NCBI GenBank assembly: GCA_000708835.1
Contig: DF237803.1
Span: 1 to 28,042 of the forward strand
Length of the DNA stretch: 28,042 nt
From: Klebsormidium nitens
Taxonomy: Eukaryota > Streptophyta > Klebsormidiophyceae > Klebsormidiales > Klebsormidiaceae
Reading direction: 5' to 3'
Shown here: positions 8,554 through 23,623 of the stretch, piece after piece
How the letters are laid out: every line of letters begins with the position of its first letter
How positions within the stretch are numbered: the stretch's first letter is position 1
The notes under the pieces: model-generated
What the model was told of the DNA's origin: nothing
The model's input: the letters and a program-made list of their open reading frames with translations, nothing else
Databases searched by the model: none
Made by a program: the position numbers and the translations under genes

Positions 8554-11500
8554 ATGTCTTCGCTCATGTGGTTCCGTAAGGGGCTGCGGCTACACGACAA
8601 CCCCGCCCTGTTGGCGGCCATTGAGGGCGCCAAGCACGTGTACCCTGTCTTCATCCTCGACCCATACTTCCTCCGCCCTGATCCAACCGCGCCCTCACCT
8701 GGTTCCACGCGCGTAGGCATCAACCGGATACAGTTCTTGCTGCAGAGCTTACAGGTGAGGCCACAAAGGCTGCCAGTGCCGCAGGCGCTGAGGTGGTAGC
8801 AGACTGCAATGGGGCCACTCTGCATGAGAAAGGTGCACTTTTTCAGCTGCTTTCGGTGCTTGACTAACTCGACTTTACCACGCTGGTGTGTGGGGGCTGG
8901 TTGACTTTCGTCGGTAAAAACAGGGCCACATATAGCAATGCTGTGATCTTGTGCACCTCATCTGTGAAGCCCCTCCAGATAAGGGGTGTAGGTTCCAGTA
9001 AGGTGCAAGCTGCGAAGGGACCCACCCGACTTTAGGAAAGACGGTGCTCATTGAAAGCTGGGCTGATTGTTCTCCGGTGCTTGCAGGATCTGGACCAGGG
9101 GCTGCAGGCGCGGGGATCGCGGCTGCTCCTTGTCCATGGGGACCCTGTCGAAATTATTCCCAGCATGATCACCCAGGTAAAGCACACCCCCCTGCAGGTT
9201 TGCTAACGGGCAGACTTATCTCTTTTGTTTTGAGGCAAACCAATGAAACTTAGTCAAGTGCCTCAGCTTGTCCATGTATTTGTAGTGGTGGGAGACTGGT
9301 TGTTTGGAACACTGAAGTCTACCCTGTTTGTGCAGTGGCGGGTAAATCGGCTGTGCTTTGAGCGGGACACGGAGCCTTATGCCAAAGAGCGAGACGCGCG
9401 GGTCAAGGTACGCAGCAGACCAGCTGCCAGCTGTTCCAGTTCCTTTTCTGTTCTTGTGACTGTCGGCGATTTTAAGTCGATATCCTTTGCGCAAGTGATA
9501 AGATGGCAGCTGAAAGTTGAAGTTGCAATGAGAACAGCGATCAGCATTGGACCCATGCTCGATAGATGGCTGAGCCGCGTCTGGCCTTGGCTGCAGGAGC
9601 TGGCGGCGGAGCTGGGGATCAAGGAGCTGGTTACGCCGTCCACCCACACCCTGTTTGACCCTGACGAGACCATTGCCCGAGTGAGCCAGCTCAAATGAGT
9701 TACGATGATCGTCCATGTCTTTTCATTGATCTACAAACGGTCCCTCCTCGCACAGGGCACTGCTGAGTAGCCTTAGGCATGGAAGGTTGGTTTCTAGAGC
9801 TTGTCGTTGAGAAGTATTCGGAAGGGGTCAACATGAATGATCAATTTCTCCTGATTCGAGCGCTCTGTTGATCCACTGTGGACGGCCTTGTGATGCTGCT
9901 TCTTCTGACTGTGCCCCGCAGAACAAGGGCCATGTACCCACCAGCTACGGCCAGTTCTGCAAGGCCATCGGCACCCCCGCAGAGCCGCTGGAAGCACCCA
10001 CCAGTATACCTGGGCCAGACCCCGAAAAGAAGGGCATTCCGACTATCAGTGTGCCCACGTTGACGGAGCTGGGCTACGGTGAGAGCGACCAGGTGAGGAG
10101 AGCCTCGCAGGGGAGCTTTCTATTGGGGGCCACTGTCAGCAGTTCGGAAGCTGGCAGTTAAGTGAGAGGGATCCCTCAGGGGCCCAATACCAGCAAGTAA
10201 AACTAGAGCGAAGTTCGAACCAGCGTGTCCGCTAGGACTTGCATCCTAAGCCCCATGTGAGCACTATGAATGCCTGCGGGGGACATATGAAGTACAACGC
10301 TTGCTTCAATCCCGGGTGCTAAGCCGGCGCCTGCCCCCCCATGCAGGAGTTTCTGCAGCAGATTGTTAAGGGGGGCGAAACGGAGGCCCTGGCCCGCCTG
10401 GAGGTCATGATGGCCAAGACGGTGAGCCAAGCGCCGGTCACGCATTTGGTCAGAGTTCAATCCCTTGGCATTTTGGACGAGGGTACGAACGGGAGGTATC
10501 CTGCCCGGCCAACCGCTACGGATCTGGCCGTGCTAAGCTCTTTTGGGTCTCCGCTGCACGGACATCCCTTTGGGGACCGTGCTTCACTTCCGCAGGTCCA
10601 GCGAGGTCCTGTGATCAACGACGAATTCTCGAGTCTCCCGACGCCCTTGATTGTGGTTTTGTACATGCACCATAGTAAGGTCGTTTTGCCGTTGTCGACA
10701 GATGCTTGGTACCTTGACGCCCTCTCCAAATCACCATGTGGCACTGCCATTCACTTCGCTCCTTCCACCTTACCCCACTAGTCGACGCCCTGTCTGTACC
10801 GCTCCTTTTTAATGTTTCTCGGATGCATTCAGGACTGGGTGGCCAAGTTCGAGAAGCCCAAGACGGGTGAGCCCGCACACGCCCTCCCTCCCGTCGCACC
10901 TCAGAGACTTTTGCTGTTGGTATCTCGACGTCCTCCAGGTTTCGGTCAGATCGGTCCAGCGCAAATATCGTGAGCATGATCAGAGGCACAAGGGCGCTCC
11001 GGCTTGGCTGGGGCGCTTAGATGCGGGCGCCTCGCACATTGCGCTTCTGTAAGGTCCGGCTTGGCCCACGTCGCTGAACCCATCCGTCGTTCTCACCTGC
11101 CGCTGGCCTTTCGTTCAGATCCCAGCGCATTTGCCGAGCCCGCCACCACCGTGCTTTCGCCGTACCTCAAGGTACGCGCTCGCTTGCGAATTTTGCGGAG
11201 CACTTGGCACACGTTCGTGTACGCTATTTCCATCATTGCTTCGATCCTTGTTGCAGAAGGCACCGGCTGGACCGGCAAAGAGTTCGAGTCTGCCGCCCTT
11301 GTTTTCTAGCTTAGCCCCTGCGTTGCTCGTATCTGCAGTTTGGCTGCCTCTCCCCACGACTCTTCTACTCGAAGCTGATGGCTATCTACCAGAAGAAAAC
11401 GGGCCACAGCAAACCCCCCCAGTCGCTTGAGGGCCAGGTAACGCCGCTGCCGTGTTTACTGCGCACTGAGATTTTTAAGGCACTCACGAAAAAGCGCGCG

Positions 11501-13866
11501 GCTAACGGTTCCTTTCGCATTCACGCGGAGAAGAGGTTTTCCTCGGTCGCTTCTATAACAAGCTTGAGCCGAGAGAACCCGTGCGCCTTCAAATCTCAAT
11601 CACCACTTGCTTCGTGACTAGGACCGTCGTTTCTTTTGTTTGACCTCGACACGCACCCGCGACTTCAGCCCGTGTCCGCACCGACTCGTTGACCCACTCG
11701 CCCCGTGCGCGGCATGCAGCTGCTGTGGCGCGAGTTTTTCTACACGGTGGGCCACGCCACGCCGCGCTTCGACTGCATGGTGGGCAACTCGCTGTGCAAG
11801 CAGGTGCCCTGGACCGACGACGACGCGCTGCTCGCCGCCTGGCGGGACGCCAAAACAGGGTCAGCACACTAGCTCCGCTGACCCCCGCTCTTCAGGCCTG
11901 ACTTGATCCCGGAGATCTGGGAATATGGATCGTCTCTGCTTGTCTGAGAAGGGCGCGGCTTCTTGAGCTATCTGCGGCGAAAGCCCTCCGTGGCTGTCCA
12001 GTGACTTCCGAGTCTTTTTGCGCGTTGGATGACCGGTCTGCCGTCCTTCATCTCTGCCTATCAGCGGACTGCCAGCCAGCTGCCTCGTTGGTGGTAAAGA
12101 GTCGTCAAAGCTGGGCTCGCGACGGCGCCTGTCCGCCGGCGCGCTGCGTGCCTGACGGCTGCTGTGCTGCTGTGTCGTGCAGGTACCCCTGGATCGACGC
12201 CATTATGACGCAGCTGCGGCAGCAGGGCTGGATGCACCACCTCGCGCGCCACGCCGTCGCCTGCTTCCTCACGCGCGGGGACCTGGTGAGCCCGCATGGC
12301 ACACACAGGGCAGGGCAGCGCTTCTACTAGAACTATCCAAACACTCCGCTTTTTCGTTGCTCTCCTTCTCAGTATGCCGACGTCTAAAGGCTTTTCGGCG
12401 GGGCTCGTTCGTTGCTTTGCTTATTTCCAGCCGGCAGCTTGCCCGCTGGTATTCCTCTCGACAAGCAAGGCCTGAGTCCAAGCGAGGGCCGATGTTATGT
12501 CAGCGTTGCATGCCTGGCTCCCTTCTCCTACTGGCCGTGACGCTGCGGTGGCGCGGTGTGGTGCAGTTTGTGTACTGGGAGAAGGGGCGCGACGTGTTCG
12601 ACCGGCTGCTCATCGACGGCGACTGGTCCATCAACAACGGCAACTGGCTCTGGCTCTCTGCGTCCGCCTTCTTCTCGCAGGTGCGCGCCCCGCACCGCCA
12701 CCGCCGCATCTCGGCACGTGCGATTGTGGCACTCGTCAAACAATCGGCTCTGCTTGTATTCGCCACCAGCGCATGCTGGTCTGCGCTCTGCTGTTTCTCA
12801 CTGCTGTTGCATCGGCTGCTGCTCTGAAAGCCGGAGATGCCCTTCACTGCGGGCGCGCCCATGAATCTTGCACGAGCCTGTCACGACCGCCTTCGGCTGA
12901 CGTTGCGTCCGGTGCGGCGGTGTGCAGTACTTCCGCATTTACTCGCCCATCACATTCGGCCAAAAGTACGACAAGTCCGGCAAGTACATCCGCCGCTTCC
13001 TGCCCGTCCTCAAAGGTGAGCGCACGGCGACGCACCGAGCAGCGCCGTCTCCTGAACCGGCAGTTCTTCTCCTCATGCGAGCTACCGGCGCGAGGGCCTT
13101 CGGTCAAATGCTGAAAGTACTGGCCGGTCAAGATGCGTCGTTCTTTCGCAGGCGGTGTAGAGTCGACCAGGTTGGACAGACACGCTTTGTTAATTTGCCC
13201 TCCGACTGCCCTTGCTGCAGACTTTCCGGCGCAGTACATCTACGAGCCGTGGAAGGCCCCTCTTGATGTGCAGAAGGCGGCCAAGTGCGTTATTGGAGTG
13301 GACTACCCCGGGCCAAGTAAGCCGGTGCAATGACACGAGGCCCTTGCGGCACCCATTGCCGACCCTGAATCATTCTCGATGGACTTACGCCACTTGTTCA
13401 AGTTGGTGCTTGATAGCATCGTATTTTGTGGGACCCCTCTTCCAGCGTGGCTCGCGGCGGAGGTCATGTTGTCAAGTCTCGTGCACGTTCTAGAATGCGC
13501 AGCGAGGAAACGTGCATGAAACGGGGAGACTGTTTGCCTACCGTTGATGGCGCCACTTGTCGGACGGCCCGTTTCGCAAAGCAGCCACGTTGGCGCCTTC
13601 CTGGCCGGTTCACCTTTGACCTGCTCGCGTTGCGTGCAGTCGTGGACCATGCGGAGGCGAGCAAGCAGTGCAAGGAGCGCATGGCGGCCGCGTATGCGCT
13701 GGCCAAGCAGAGCACCGACCTGCCGTCGCAGGAAGCGGTCGAGGAGCTGCGCCGCACGGTGAACCCGGGAGGGGTCAAGCGGAAGGAGCAGTACGGGGCG
13801 GCGGGGAGCATGGCGCCGGCGGGCAAGAAGAGCAAGGGGGACATCAGGAAATACCTCAAGAAGTAG
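8554..13866 (+). CDS. (6-4) photolyase / animal-type cryptochrome
   Basis: Fifteen exons: 8554-8754, 9087-9176, 9336-9407, 9597-9680, 9922-10092, 10347-10421, 10833-10866, 11119-11171, 11339-11437, 11720-11859, 12183-12285, 12567-12680, 12928-13015, 13221-13316, 13640-13866. They sum to 1647 nt, 548 aa, close to known (6-4) photolyases. The N-terminal Rossmann-like domain opens [20 protein letters not shown] and includes [14 protein letters not shown]. The FAD domain shows [58 protein letters not shown] (His359 and His363 correspond to the catalytic pair of (6-4) enzymes), [33 protein letters not shown] and [10 protein letters not shown]. The tail (~490-548) is basic ([20 protein letters not shown]), a possible nuclear signal. 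The family uses FADH- and blue/UV light to repair (6-4) photoproducts; algal members can also be photoreceptors. Intron 10 has a weak GTCAGC donor. Later exons are clearly GC-rich. Confidence 0.95.
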
Positions 13867-15515
13867 GGCGGGGTAAAAGTAGCTATGCGCGCGTGCCCCA
13901 GTAGGTTACGCGGGTAGGGTGAGGAGCAGCGTGATGGCATTGCGTGCAGCCATGGGGCTAGCACGCGCACCCGGTCGCAAGCCCTGGCCCGGCGAAGTGG
14001 CTACGATTACCATTGGGCCGGAAGCCGTCATTTTTGCTTTGCGGACAATTCTTTGAAAGCTTTTACTGTGATCAAGATTCAATTGGACAAACATCATTCG
14101 ATGTCACGACTGGTTGAACGTAACTGTCCTGTATATGTAGCCGGAGACCTGTCTGCTCATGCAAACAAGCTCGCAAATTGCGGGTGCTTGAAACTACTGT
14201 AGTTGAGTTGTACGTGGTTACTTTGGACGACTGGAAGCTCCTGGACGTGATGCCTAGATCGAAAAAGACGAGTAATTGGGCCAGCTTGCAAGTTTGGAAC
14301 TCTTGCGAGTGGTGTAATAAAGTGTAAACCCAAGCTGGGATTAAACTAGTATTTTGGTACGGTTTATCATCCAGTTAATAAGTCATCTGAAAGTTCGTTA
14401 CCGTATATTCGCGTGTGAAGTTGACCTGCTAGTGCAAAGCTTCATGAAGTGGAGGAGCCTTTCAATCACAACGCTGTTGTTGCATCTTTGAGATGGAATC
14501 TTATAAGATATGCCTGATGCAATCATCGTTGATCGAGCTCTTCAGAATCAAGACGCGCATTGACATGAGCAAGCTTGCCTGCCGCAACGTGGAAGTTAAT
14601 TAAGAGTTATGCATGATCGCGCGGATCGACAGCTCATATTGAATATACTTTGGTGGTTAATTAAATCATCACATGAGCAGAATTGATATTACTAGCGATT
14701 TAGGCACAATGATACGGCGACGAGATGAACTCAATCGGTTGTCACGCGTTGCCGCCGAGTTCGGATTATATTGAATCAGATTGAGTGCATAATACGGCCA
14801 TGCAAAGTATAGGCACATACCCACAGGATGCTCAATGTAATGCTAAAACTTTTGGGAACACACGAAAGCAGCTACATAGAACATGTGTTTCGGAATTACC
14901 ACTTGGGCGCATTGTGCCGTCTTTACGTACAAGGCCACTGAGGCGTTGTATGTTGCTCCAAACGCTCACAATGAGCACTCTGATGTATCACTACTGGGTA
15001 CTGTTCTGGTGTGCATTCGGGATAAGAGAGCATAGAATAGATGCATGAAGTGTGCACCATGGCCGACAAAAAGCAATTAGTTTGTCCACCAGCGAAAGGT
15101 AGCCAGGTAGGTGTGCTGCTCACTGCTTCGATTCCTCCGGTTCAAAGATTTTGTACCATGCAGCCGAGCATCAAGAAGGAAGGAACGACTTAGCAGTTAA
15201 AAATTCTCAGATGGTTAACACAATTTTGGTTCTTTCTTGCCCGTCAGGCACCACACCATGCGGTGAAATGTGGCACGCGAGACTTCCCTTCCTCAACAAA
15301 CAAGAATGCAATTGTTTGCGAGTAAAAGCGCCGCTACGCGCCAAACGGAAGTCTACCGTCTTGACAAATTTCTTCTGAACGTTTTTGGGGCCCCTGTACA
15401 GCCTACTCCCTTACATCCGCTCCCTTGTACCTGAACCGCTGGCATCCTCCTTTCTAGATTCCATGCTTCTGATGCACCCTCTCTGGAACACTCGTCCAAT
15501 GCCGAGCTTTGACTC
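13867..15515. other. Convergent intergenic region, no gene seen
   Basis: 3' flanks of the photolyase gene (left) and the TOM1-type gene (right). It is AT-richer than the photolyase exons. A short frame from ATG 15059 (MADKKQLVCPPAKGSQ, followed by CAG/GTAGGT) looks faintly exon-like, but I cannot tie it to any second exon or family. Confidence 0.5.
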
Positions 15516-18372
15516 TTACCGAATGGCATGGTACTGCCCACTGGTTCGTCTTGGGGGGAGCTTCCTCAGGATGTACAGCACCAGTGCAGACGGCACGATC
15601 TCCGTCAGCTGCGGCGAAGCACCCCAAGCCCGTCAGCCAGGTGGCGACACACGACACAAGAGAGCCAGGTAACGAGATACAAGCATCTGGGTCGAACTGT
15701 TGCAGCAAATGAAGGTTGTGGGGCTTGCGTGCTGGTACGTGATTGCTTCATGGACTTCAAGGATCCCGCATGCCGCTCACCGTGTAGTAGATGGCATTCA
15801 GGATGGGATGGTTCAGGACGTCCAGATCCGCCTCCTTGGAGAACGCAGACCAGGCAATCTACACGGTAGAGCCAAGTCGCAGCCAATCAGCCAAAGCCAA
15901 GAGGTTCCTAGCTCCTGTCAAGGAAGTTGATCTGACCCGAGACGGGAGGACACGAAAGCAGACGCTTCTGGCATCATTGCAAGAATCCGTTTTCGAGATG
16001 ATCACAGCAACAACCTACCAGGCTGCCTCCTAACAAAGTGAATCGAAGAAATCGAGGCTCACCATGACGGCACGGATGGTGAAGCAGGTGAAGCAGATGG
16101 CCGTCACGAAACCGACCTGCACCAAGACACGGAGCGTCAGCAAGAGAGCGGGAGAAGGTGTAACTTTGCATCATCACTTTGCTTAAAAGAAAGCGTCACA
16201 AGCGTAACAACACAAGCTGGAATTACACCCGCAGCTGACATCAGCAGTGAGTGAGCAGGCTGGCCCCACCTCCCGCAGCTTCTTTCTCCGACCCTTGGAC
16301 TCGATCGGGAAGCGCCGCAACATGAGGAACAGCCTGCGAAGCCACCACAAAGAGGGTCAAACTTCTGGCCTCAACCTAGGTCCCCTCAAGATTTCTGAGT
16401 GAACCTGGGTGTCACAAGATAATGTCCGCCTGAGGTTGGCAAGATTACACATATGCAGACCAGCCCAGGTCGCGTGTCTGCCTACATGAGAAATTCGTGA
16501 CATGAGCCTATGTGCATTTGCAGTGCATGCTTGCCACTATCCACAAGAGCTGCAGTGACCCATAGGGCAAGAGTCTCACCGTCCTCCGTAGAGCAGGAAG
16601 CCCGAGGCTGCGGCCAGCGACACGACCGCGAAGAAGAGCTTGGCCGCCATGTCGATTTCGCGGTGCAGGCCAGGCTCAAGGTACATCACCACCCAGATCA
16701 GGAACTGCGCAAGAGCCACGCCGAGACAGTTGTGACCAGCTTCTCTTGTCATTCAAAGGTGCGCCAGATATGACCCAGCCTGCATACTTGATGTTTCAAA
16801 AGGGAATCAGAAGTAAAGCTCAAAGCAGCATCTTCGTCGAGGGATGGGGCTCACCTGGACCACGTAGACCGCAGCATTGGTGATCAAGAACGCCGGCCGC
16901 AGGTTGTCGGTTGGAAGGCTCCTGGCCTGCAAATTCAAACATGAAAGTTTGAAACTCCCATTCATCGAACCACCTTCAAGAAACCAACAAAGGCCAAATT
17001 GCCAGGAGGGATGTGCTTCATTTCACATGGACTCTCGATCCATGAAAAACTCAAGCTCTAAACTAGCTGCAGCTGCAGTCTTTGCAAAACCATCCCTGTG
17101 GGCTGCAATGTTTGGCCGCGCCTATCATGGAGATACCGGCAGAGATACGAAGCGTGTATATCCAAGCTGACCTGGTGATAGATCTCGGCCCAGAAAAGGA
17201 CCAACAAAGTATAGGTGGTGAAGAAGAGGAGGCCGGGCAGATCCATGACGATAGCGCCGGCGACCTGCACATACCAACAGCCATGACTACGGGCTGGCGC
17301 GAACTTCGCCCTGGAACAAGCAGGAATTTTGAACAATTCAAGGTCATGCAGCCAGCATAAGTATGTTTTTCACATGGGGGCAAAAGTGGCACAAAGTCGG
17401 CGCGCCTTCTCACAACCAAACAATCAGCATTGGTTGGCAGCTAGTGTACTAGAACCTCAAACAAGAACTCTATGTCTCAAGCACTCCCCTCTACCACAGG
17501 ATACGTGGCATTGCTTGCAGTCTATGGATATTTAGGGGTTTTGACTTGACAACGAGAGTGTGGTAAAAAAGTTTGCTGAACCCCTAACAAAGAAAATGCT
17601 GGATATCACAAAGATGGAAAAAACATTAACAGCCTGCAGCAGCCTCAAGCATAAGCAAGTGCTGGGCAAGGGGCAGAATACATCTACTTGGAGCACCATG
17701 CCTCACCTGGGGTTTCATTTGAGCGACAGCTGGCCGCCAGATGAAGGAGAGGGCTCGTACTGTGTACAAGCAGCAAGATGGAAAAGGTCAACAATTGGCA
17801 TGGCATGGCATTTAGTGCTGGCCCAACTTTTGCAACTTGCTTAAACACAATGCGCATGCATGCATAGTCGTTTTGCCGGGAGCCAGCTTGTGACAGGATC
17901 TTGTTTAGTAGGCCTTCCGAAATGAGGGACATCCTCTCTCAGATACTTAATCATTTGGATTACCTACCTGTATTTACAATGAAGTTCAGCAGATGGAAGA
18001 CCTTCTGAGTTGTCCATCCGTACTCTGGAACACGCAATTGAATGCGGATCAATTGCACCTGTACAAGAAGGAAATGCAGCAAAATTGTCCATATGTTGGA
18101 AGGGATACTTAGTAAGGTCATTTCAAGCTTTAGAGGATCCAAGGCATATCTTTATGCTCGTAAGAGTCCTGCGTGCAAGGAAGATCATTTGTCAGACCAT
18201 AATAAAATCACAGACGTCTCACCAGAGCCACCAGTCCTATCAGCAAGTAAGCCCCTGCCAGAGCGTAAAAGATTCTCGCTTGCCACACGGGCGAGTCATC
18301 CACGTCGTCCCACCAACTTCCGAGTTGCTGGGCCTGTTCGATAGAGACAACGCGCCACCACATCCTCTCCAT
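15516..18372 (-). CDS. TOM1/TOM3-family (THH1/TOM1/TOM3 domain) seven-helix membrane protein
   Basis: Ten minus-strand exons: 18372-18223, 18058-17968, 17759-17707, 17264-17172, 16926-16855, 16704-16580, 16333-16270, 16116-16063, 15858-15781, 15608-15516. They sum to 873 nt, 290 aa, about the plant family length. Family blocks appear in order: [59 protein letters not shown] then [31 protein letters not shown]-like (here [20 protein letters not shown]), [33 protein letters not shown], and [19 protein letters not shown] ending QYHAIR. These are multi-pass proteins of endomembranes/vacuole. In land plants they are known as host factors used by tobamoviruses; the normal cellular role is less clear. 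An ATG at 18453 would add 27 low-complexity residues; 18372 gives the family-like length. Intron 4 has a GTCAGC donor. Divergent from CDKA. Confidence 0.94.
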
Positions 18373-19018
18373 GTTCCCTGACCAAAAAGCGTTTCTACCT
18401 GGTTGACCAGGCCCTCCTGTGCCCACACGACTCCTGCTGGGGGCCCTTCCCAAAGCGCCCTACACTACACTGACAGCGGCATTTACCGTATGTAGCAACG
18501 GGTTGCACGATCGTGCTGTCTTGTCGTGCAGAGACGGTCCGCTCCATACATAATATCAATGGAGATTTCTACTGCGGCATCGATTTTGAGCATTTTGCAT
18601 CGGGACTTTTAGAGGTGCGTTTCCTAGCCTTCATACTGAAGTAACAGGCCACTTTTCGACGCACACGATATGAGAAGAAAAGTGCAATGGTTGGTAACAG
18701 GAGTGCTATAGATTCTGGTTTTAATTTCTGTCGTTGTGCATATTACCATGGAAAATGGCTAGGCCGGAACGCTTTTGGGCCCTGGCAGGAAGACTGATAG
18801 CCTATAACTTGTATAAGGAACAGAGGACGAGGGCAGGAAAACTTGGAAAACCTTGTACTTCAAGTTTGGAAAATCTCAAAATTGGTGCGCTGCTGAAGAA
18901 TTGAACGCAGGATTTCAATGGCTGACTGCTGCTGAAAGGCGTGTCTGCATTGTCAAGGTTCTACATTGTGCAGGGCACCTACGGTACCCATTCCGTGTTT
19001 TCCAAGGGTTTCTTTGCA
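18373..19018. promoter_or_regulatory. Divergent intergenic region between the TOM1-type and CDKA genes
   Basis: 646 bp separate the two start codons, which point away from each other, so both promoters must fit here. TATAACTTGTATAAGG near 18803-18819 is TATA-like, about 200 bases before the CDKA ATG. I see no E2F-type TTTSGCGC site. A 5'-UTR intron cannot be excluded. Confidence 0.45.
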
Positions 19019-21870
<2,852 letters not shown>

Positions 21871-23495
21871 GCCCGAGTCAAAGCGGCCCTTTGTTTTCCG
21901 ATTAGTGTACATATAACCAGATGACCATATCCGATTTGGTCTAGGCGGCGGTCAATCCACAGCTCACATTGGTTTCGAAAACAGATTATCAGCTTCTAAG
22001 GACAACCGTCAACTTCTAGTTGATAGTTGAGCTTGCTGAAAGGTGTTTGCTTTGAGACGTTGAAAGGTCAACAGGTTTCTTGGCAGAGTGCTTTCTAGTA
22101 GCAGCCACCGCCAGTTGTTTACTGTCACAGCTCTGAGGCAGGTCTGCAAAATCCTTAATATTCTCTGAGGTGTGCACAAGGTATATGTGCATGCCGGTAC
22201 TTTACGAGTGCCTTGTAATGCTGACATGTCGACCATGTGACATAAATGAACATCGCATGGAACACTACACTTCCATGTGGTTGACATTGCATGAGCCCTA
22301 CCGCCGATTTGTCAAGAATCCTGGTTTCTTGCCCATTTTGGGGGCCATTGCTATCTCTGCTTGCTAGGTGCACAAATGGACGATCGTTAGCCTCTCTTCA
22401 GACACTCATTAGATTTGAGCCTGCCACTTGATGCCTCCAGGAATTCGGGCAATTTCGTTTATACATGTCAGTGCATGATGTCGTTACTATCAGCTAGTAG
22501 CACTGCAGCATGCCACCATCTGGTACACTGACGGCGGCACATGCATGTGCCAGTACACGACTCTAGAGCTAGCTAGCATGTGCCACAGTACATGTACTAG
22601 CATGCATATGCAGATCTGCCTGCTATAGAGATATGCACACGTCTATGTCCATGAAAAGCGCCCAACATACGTTGAGGATATAGTTGCATGAGCCTGTGCG
22701 TGCGACAGCAGGATCCCATTCTCTATATGCAACCAGATGACACAGTATACGACACGAGCCGACGGTCAATTGTACACCTTACATGATTAGATCGTACAAT
22801 CAGCTTAAAGTTCTAGCCTGGCTCCTTGGCAACAGCTGACCCATGTAGCACGCATTGATCGGCGATCAACAAACTCGGCTTTTTGACACAGCGTTATCAG
22901 AAAATCAGAGGTTCAACATCCAGCTAGCTGTAAACAATCCAATGCATAAATTAATCAACGGACAGAGAGCCGTTTGCAAGCTCTATCCCGTTTTATTTGA
23001 AACAGCTAAGACTCTGTGTATACACACTGACTTATGTACTGAACGGGCTTGGACAATCTGAAACTCCTAAAATGGCGGGCCTGTACCAAAATCGCTGTCA
23101 TATAACTTAGTAGAGCGTGGTGGGCAGTTGCTGCTCGTGTGACCCTACATTCCTGTGCTCGTGCTGTCCCCCAATTGCAGCTCCGCCACGCCCTTCGACC
23201 CACGACCTTGCCTCGCTTCCAGGCTGTGTGACCAACAAAAACAACACGCGCCTAGAGCGTCGTGTATGGGTTGCCTGACAGCACCGGCACTTCGCAGCGG
23301 GCGCCTGTGAACCCGTTGGGGCATTGGCACCCCGTTTGCCCGCTGATAACCAGGGGCGTGCCCCCATTTCTGCATGGGTTTACCGGAGGGGCGGTCGTAG
23401 TGACAGGGGCACCTGAAGCGACGACAAAATGTTACGGGTCAATCCACAGCTCCACCATTGTCCAGCAATCATACAAGCAACGTGAAAGCATCCCT
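21871..23495. other. Convergent intergenic region, no gene seen
   Basis: 3' flanks of CDKA and of the Pmp-repeat gene. ORFs are short and lack motifs. 22530-22625 is dense in short palindromes. A 16-mer (GGTCAATCCACAGCTC) occurs at 21950 and again at 23437. Words AACCAGATGAC, CGGTCAAT and ATCAGCTT recur in the same order at about 21914-21995 and 22730-22803, perhaps an old duplication. Confidence 0.5.
22530..22625. repeat. Cluster of short perfect palindromes
   Basis: In under 100 bases there are GCACATGCATGTGC, AGTACATGTACT, GCTAGC-type words (CTAGAGCTAGCTAGC), GCATGCATATGC and a GTGCCA(C)AGTACA motif occurring twice. This is simple-sequence-like, self-complementary DNA with no coding signal. 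Confidence 0.6.
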
Positions 23496-23623
23496 CTAAG
23501 GGACCACCTTCATATTACCCGCTGCAGAAAAAGGGAGTCCAGCACGGACCATCTTCTGGGGGCAACTCAAAATGGGGACGGTCAGGTGCATCCCATCATG
23601 GGTGGCCTCTGGCCTCCTGCGGA

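Noticed and set aside
12177-13970. Several long ORFs on both strands (up to 216 aa)
   Set aside because: Shadows of the GC-rich photolyase exons and introns in other frames; the real frame follows conserved motifs through splice sites.
15059-15190. Short frame MADKKQLVCPPAKGSQ followed by a donor-like CAG/GTAGGT
   Set aside because: No matching acceptor exon or family could be found; too short to support alone.
15516-18372. Viral origin suggested by the family name of TOM1-type proteins
   Set aside because: The family is a cellular plant membrane protein family named after its use by tobamoviruses; ten spliced exons and conserved host motifs show a nuclear gene.
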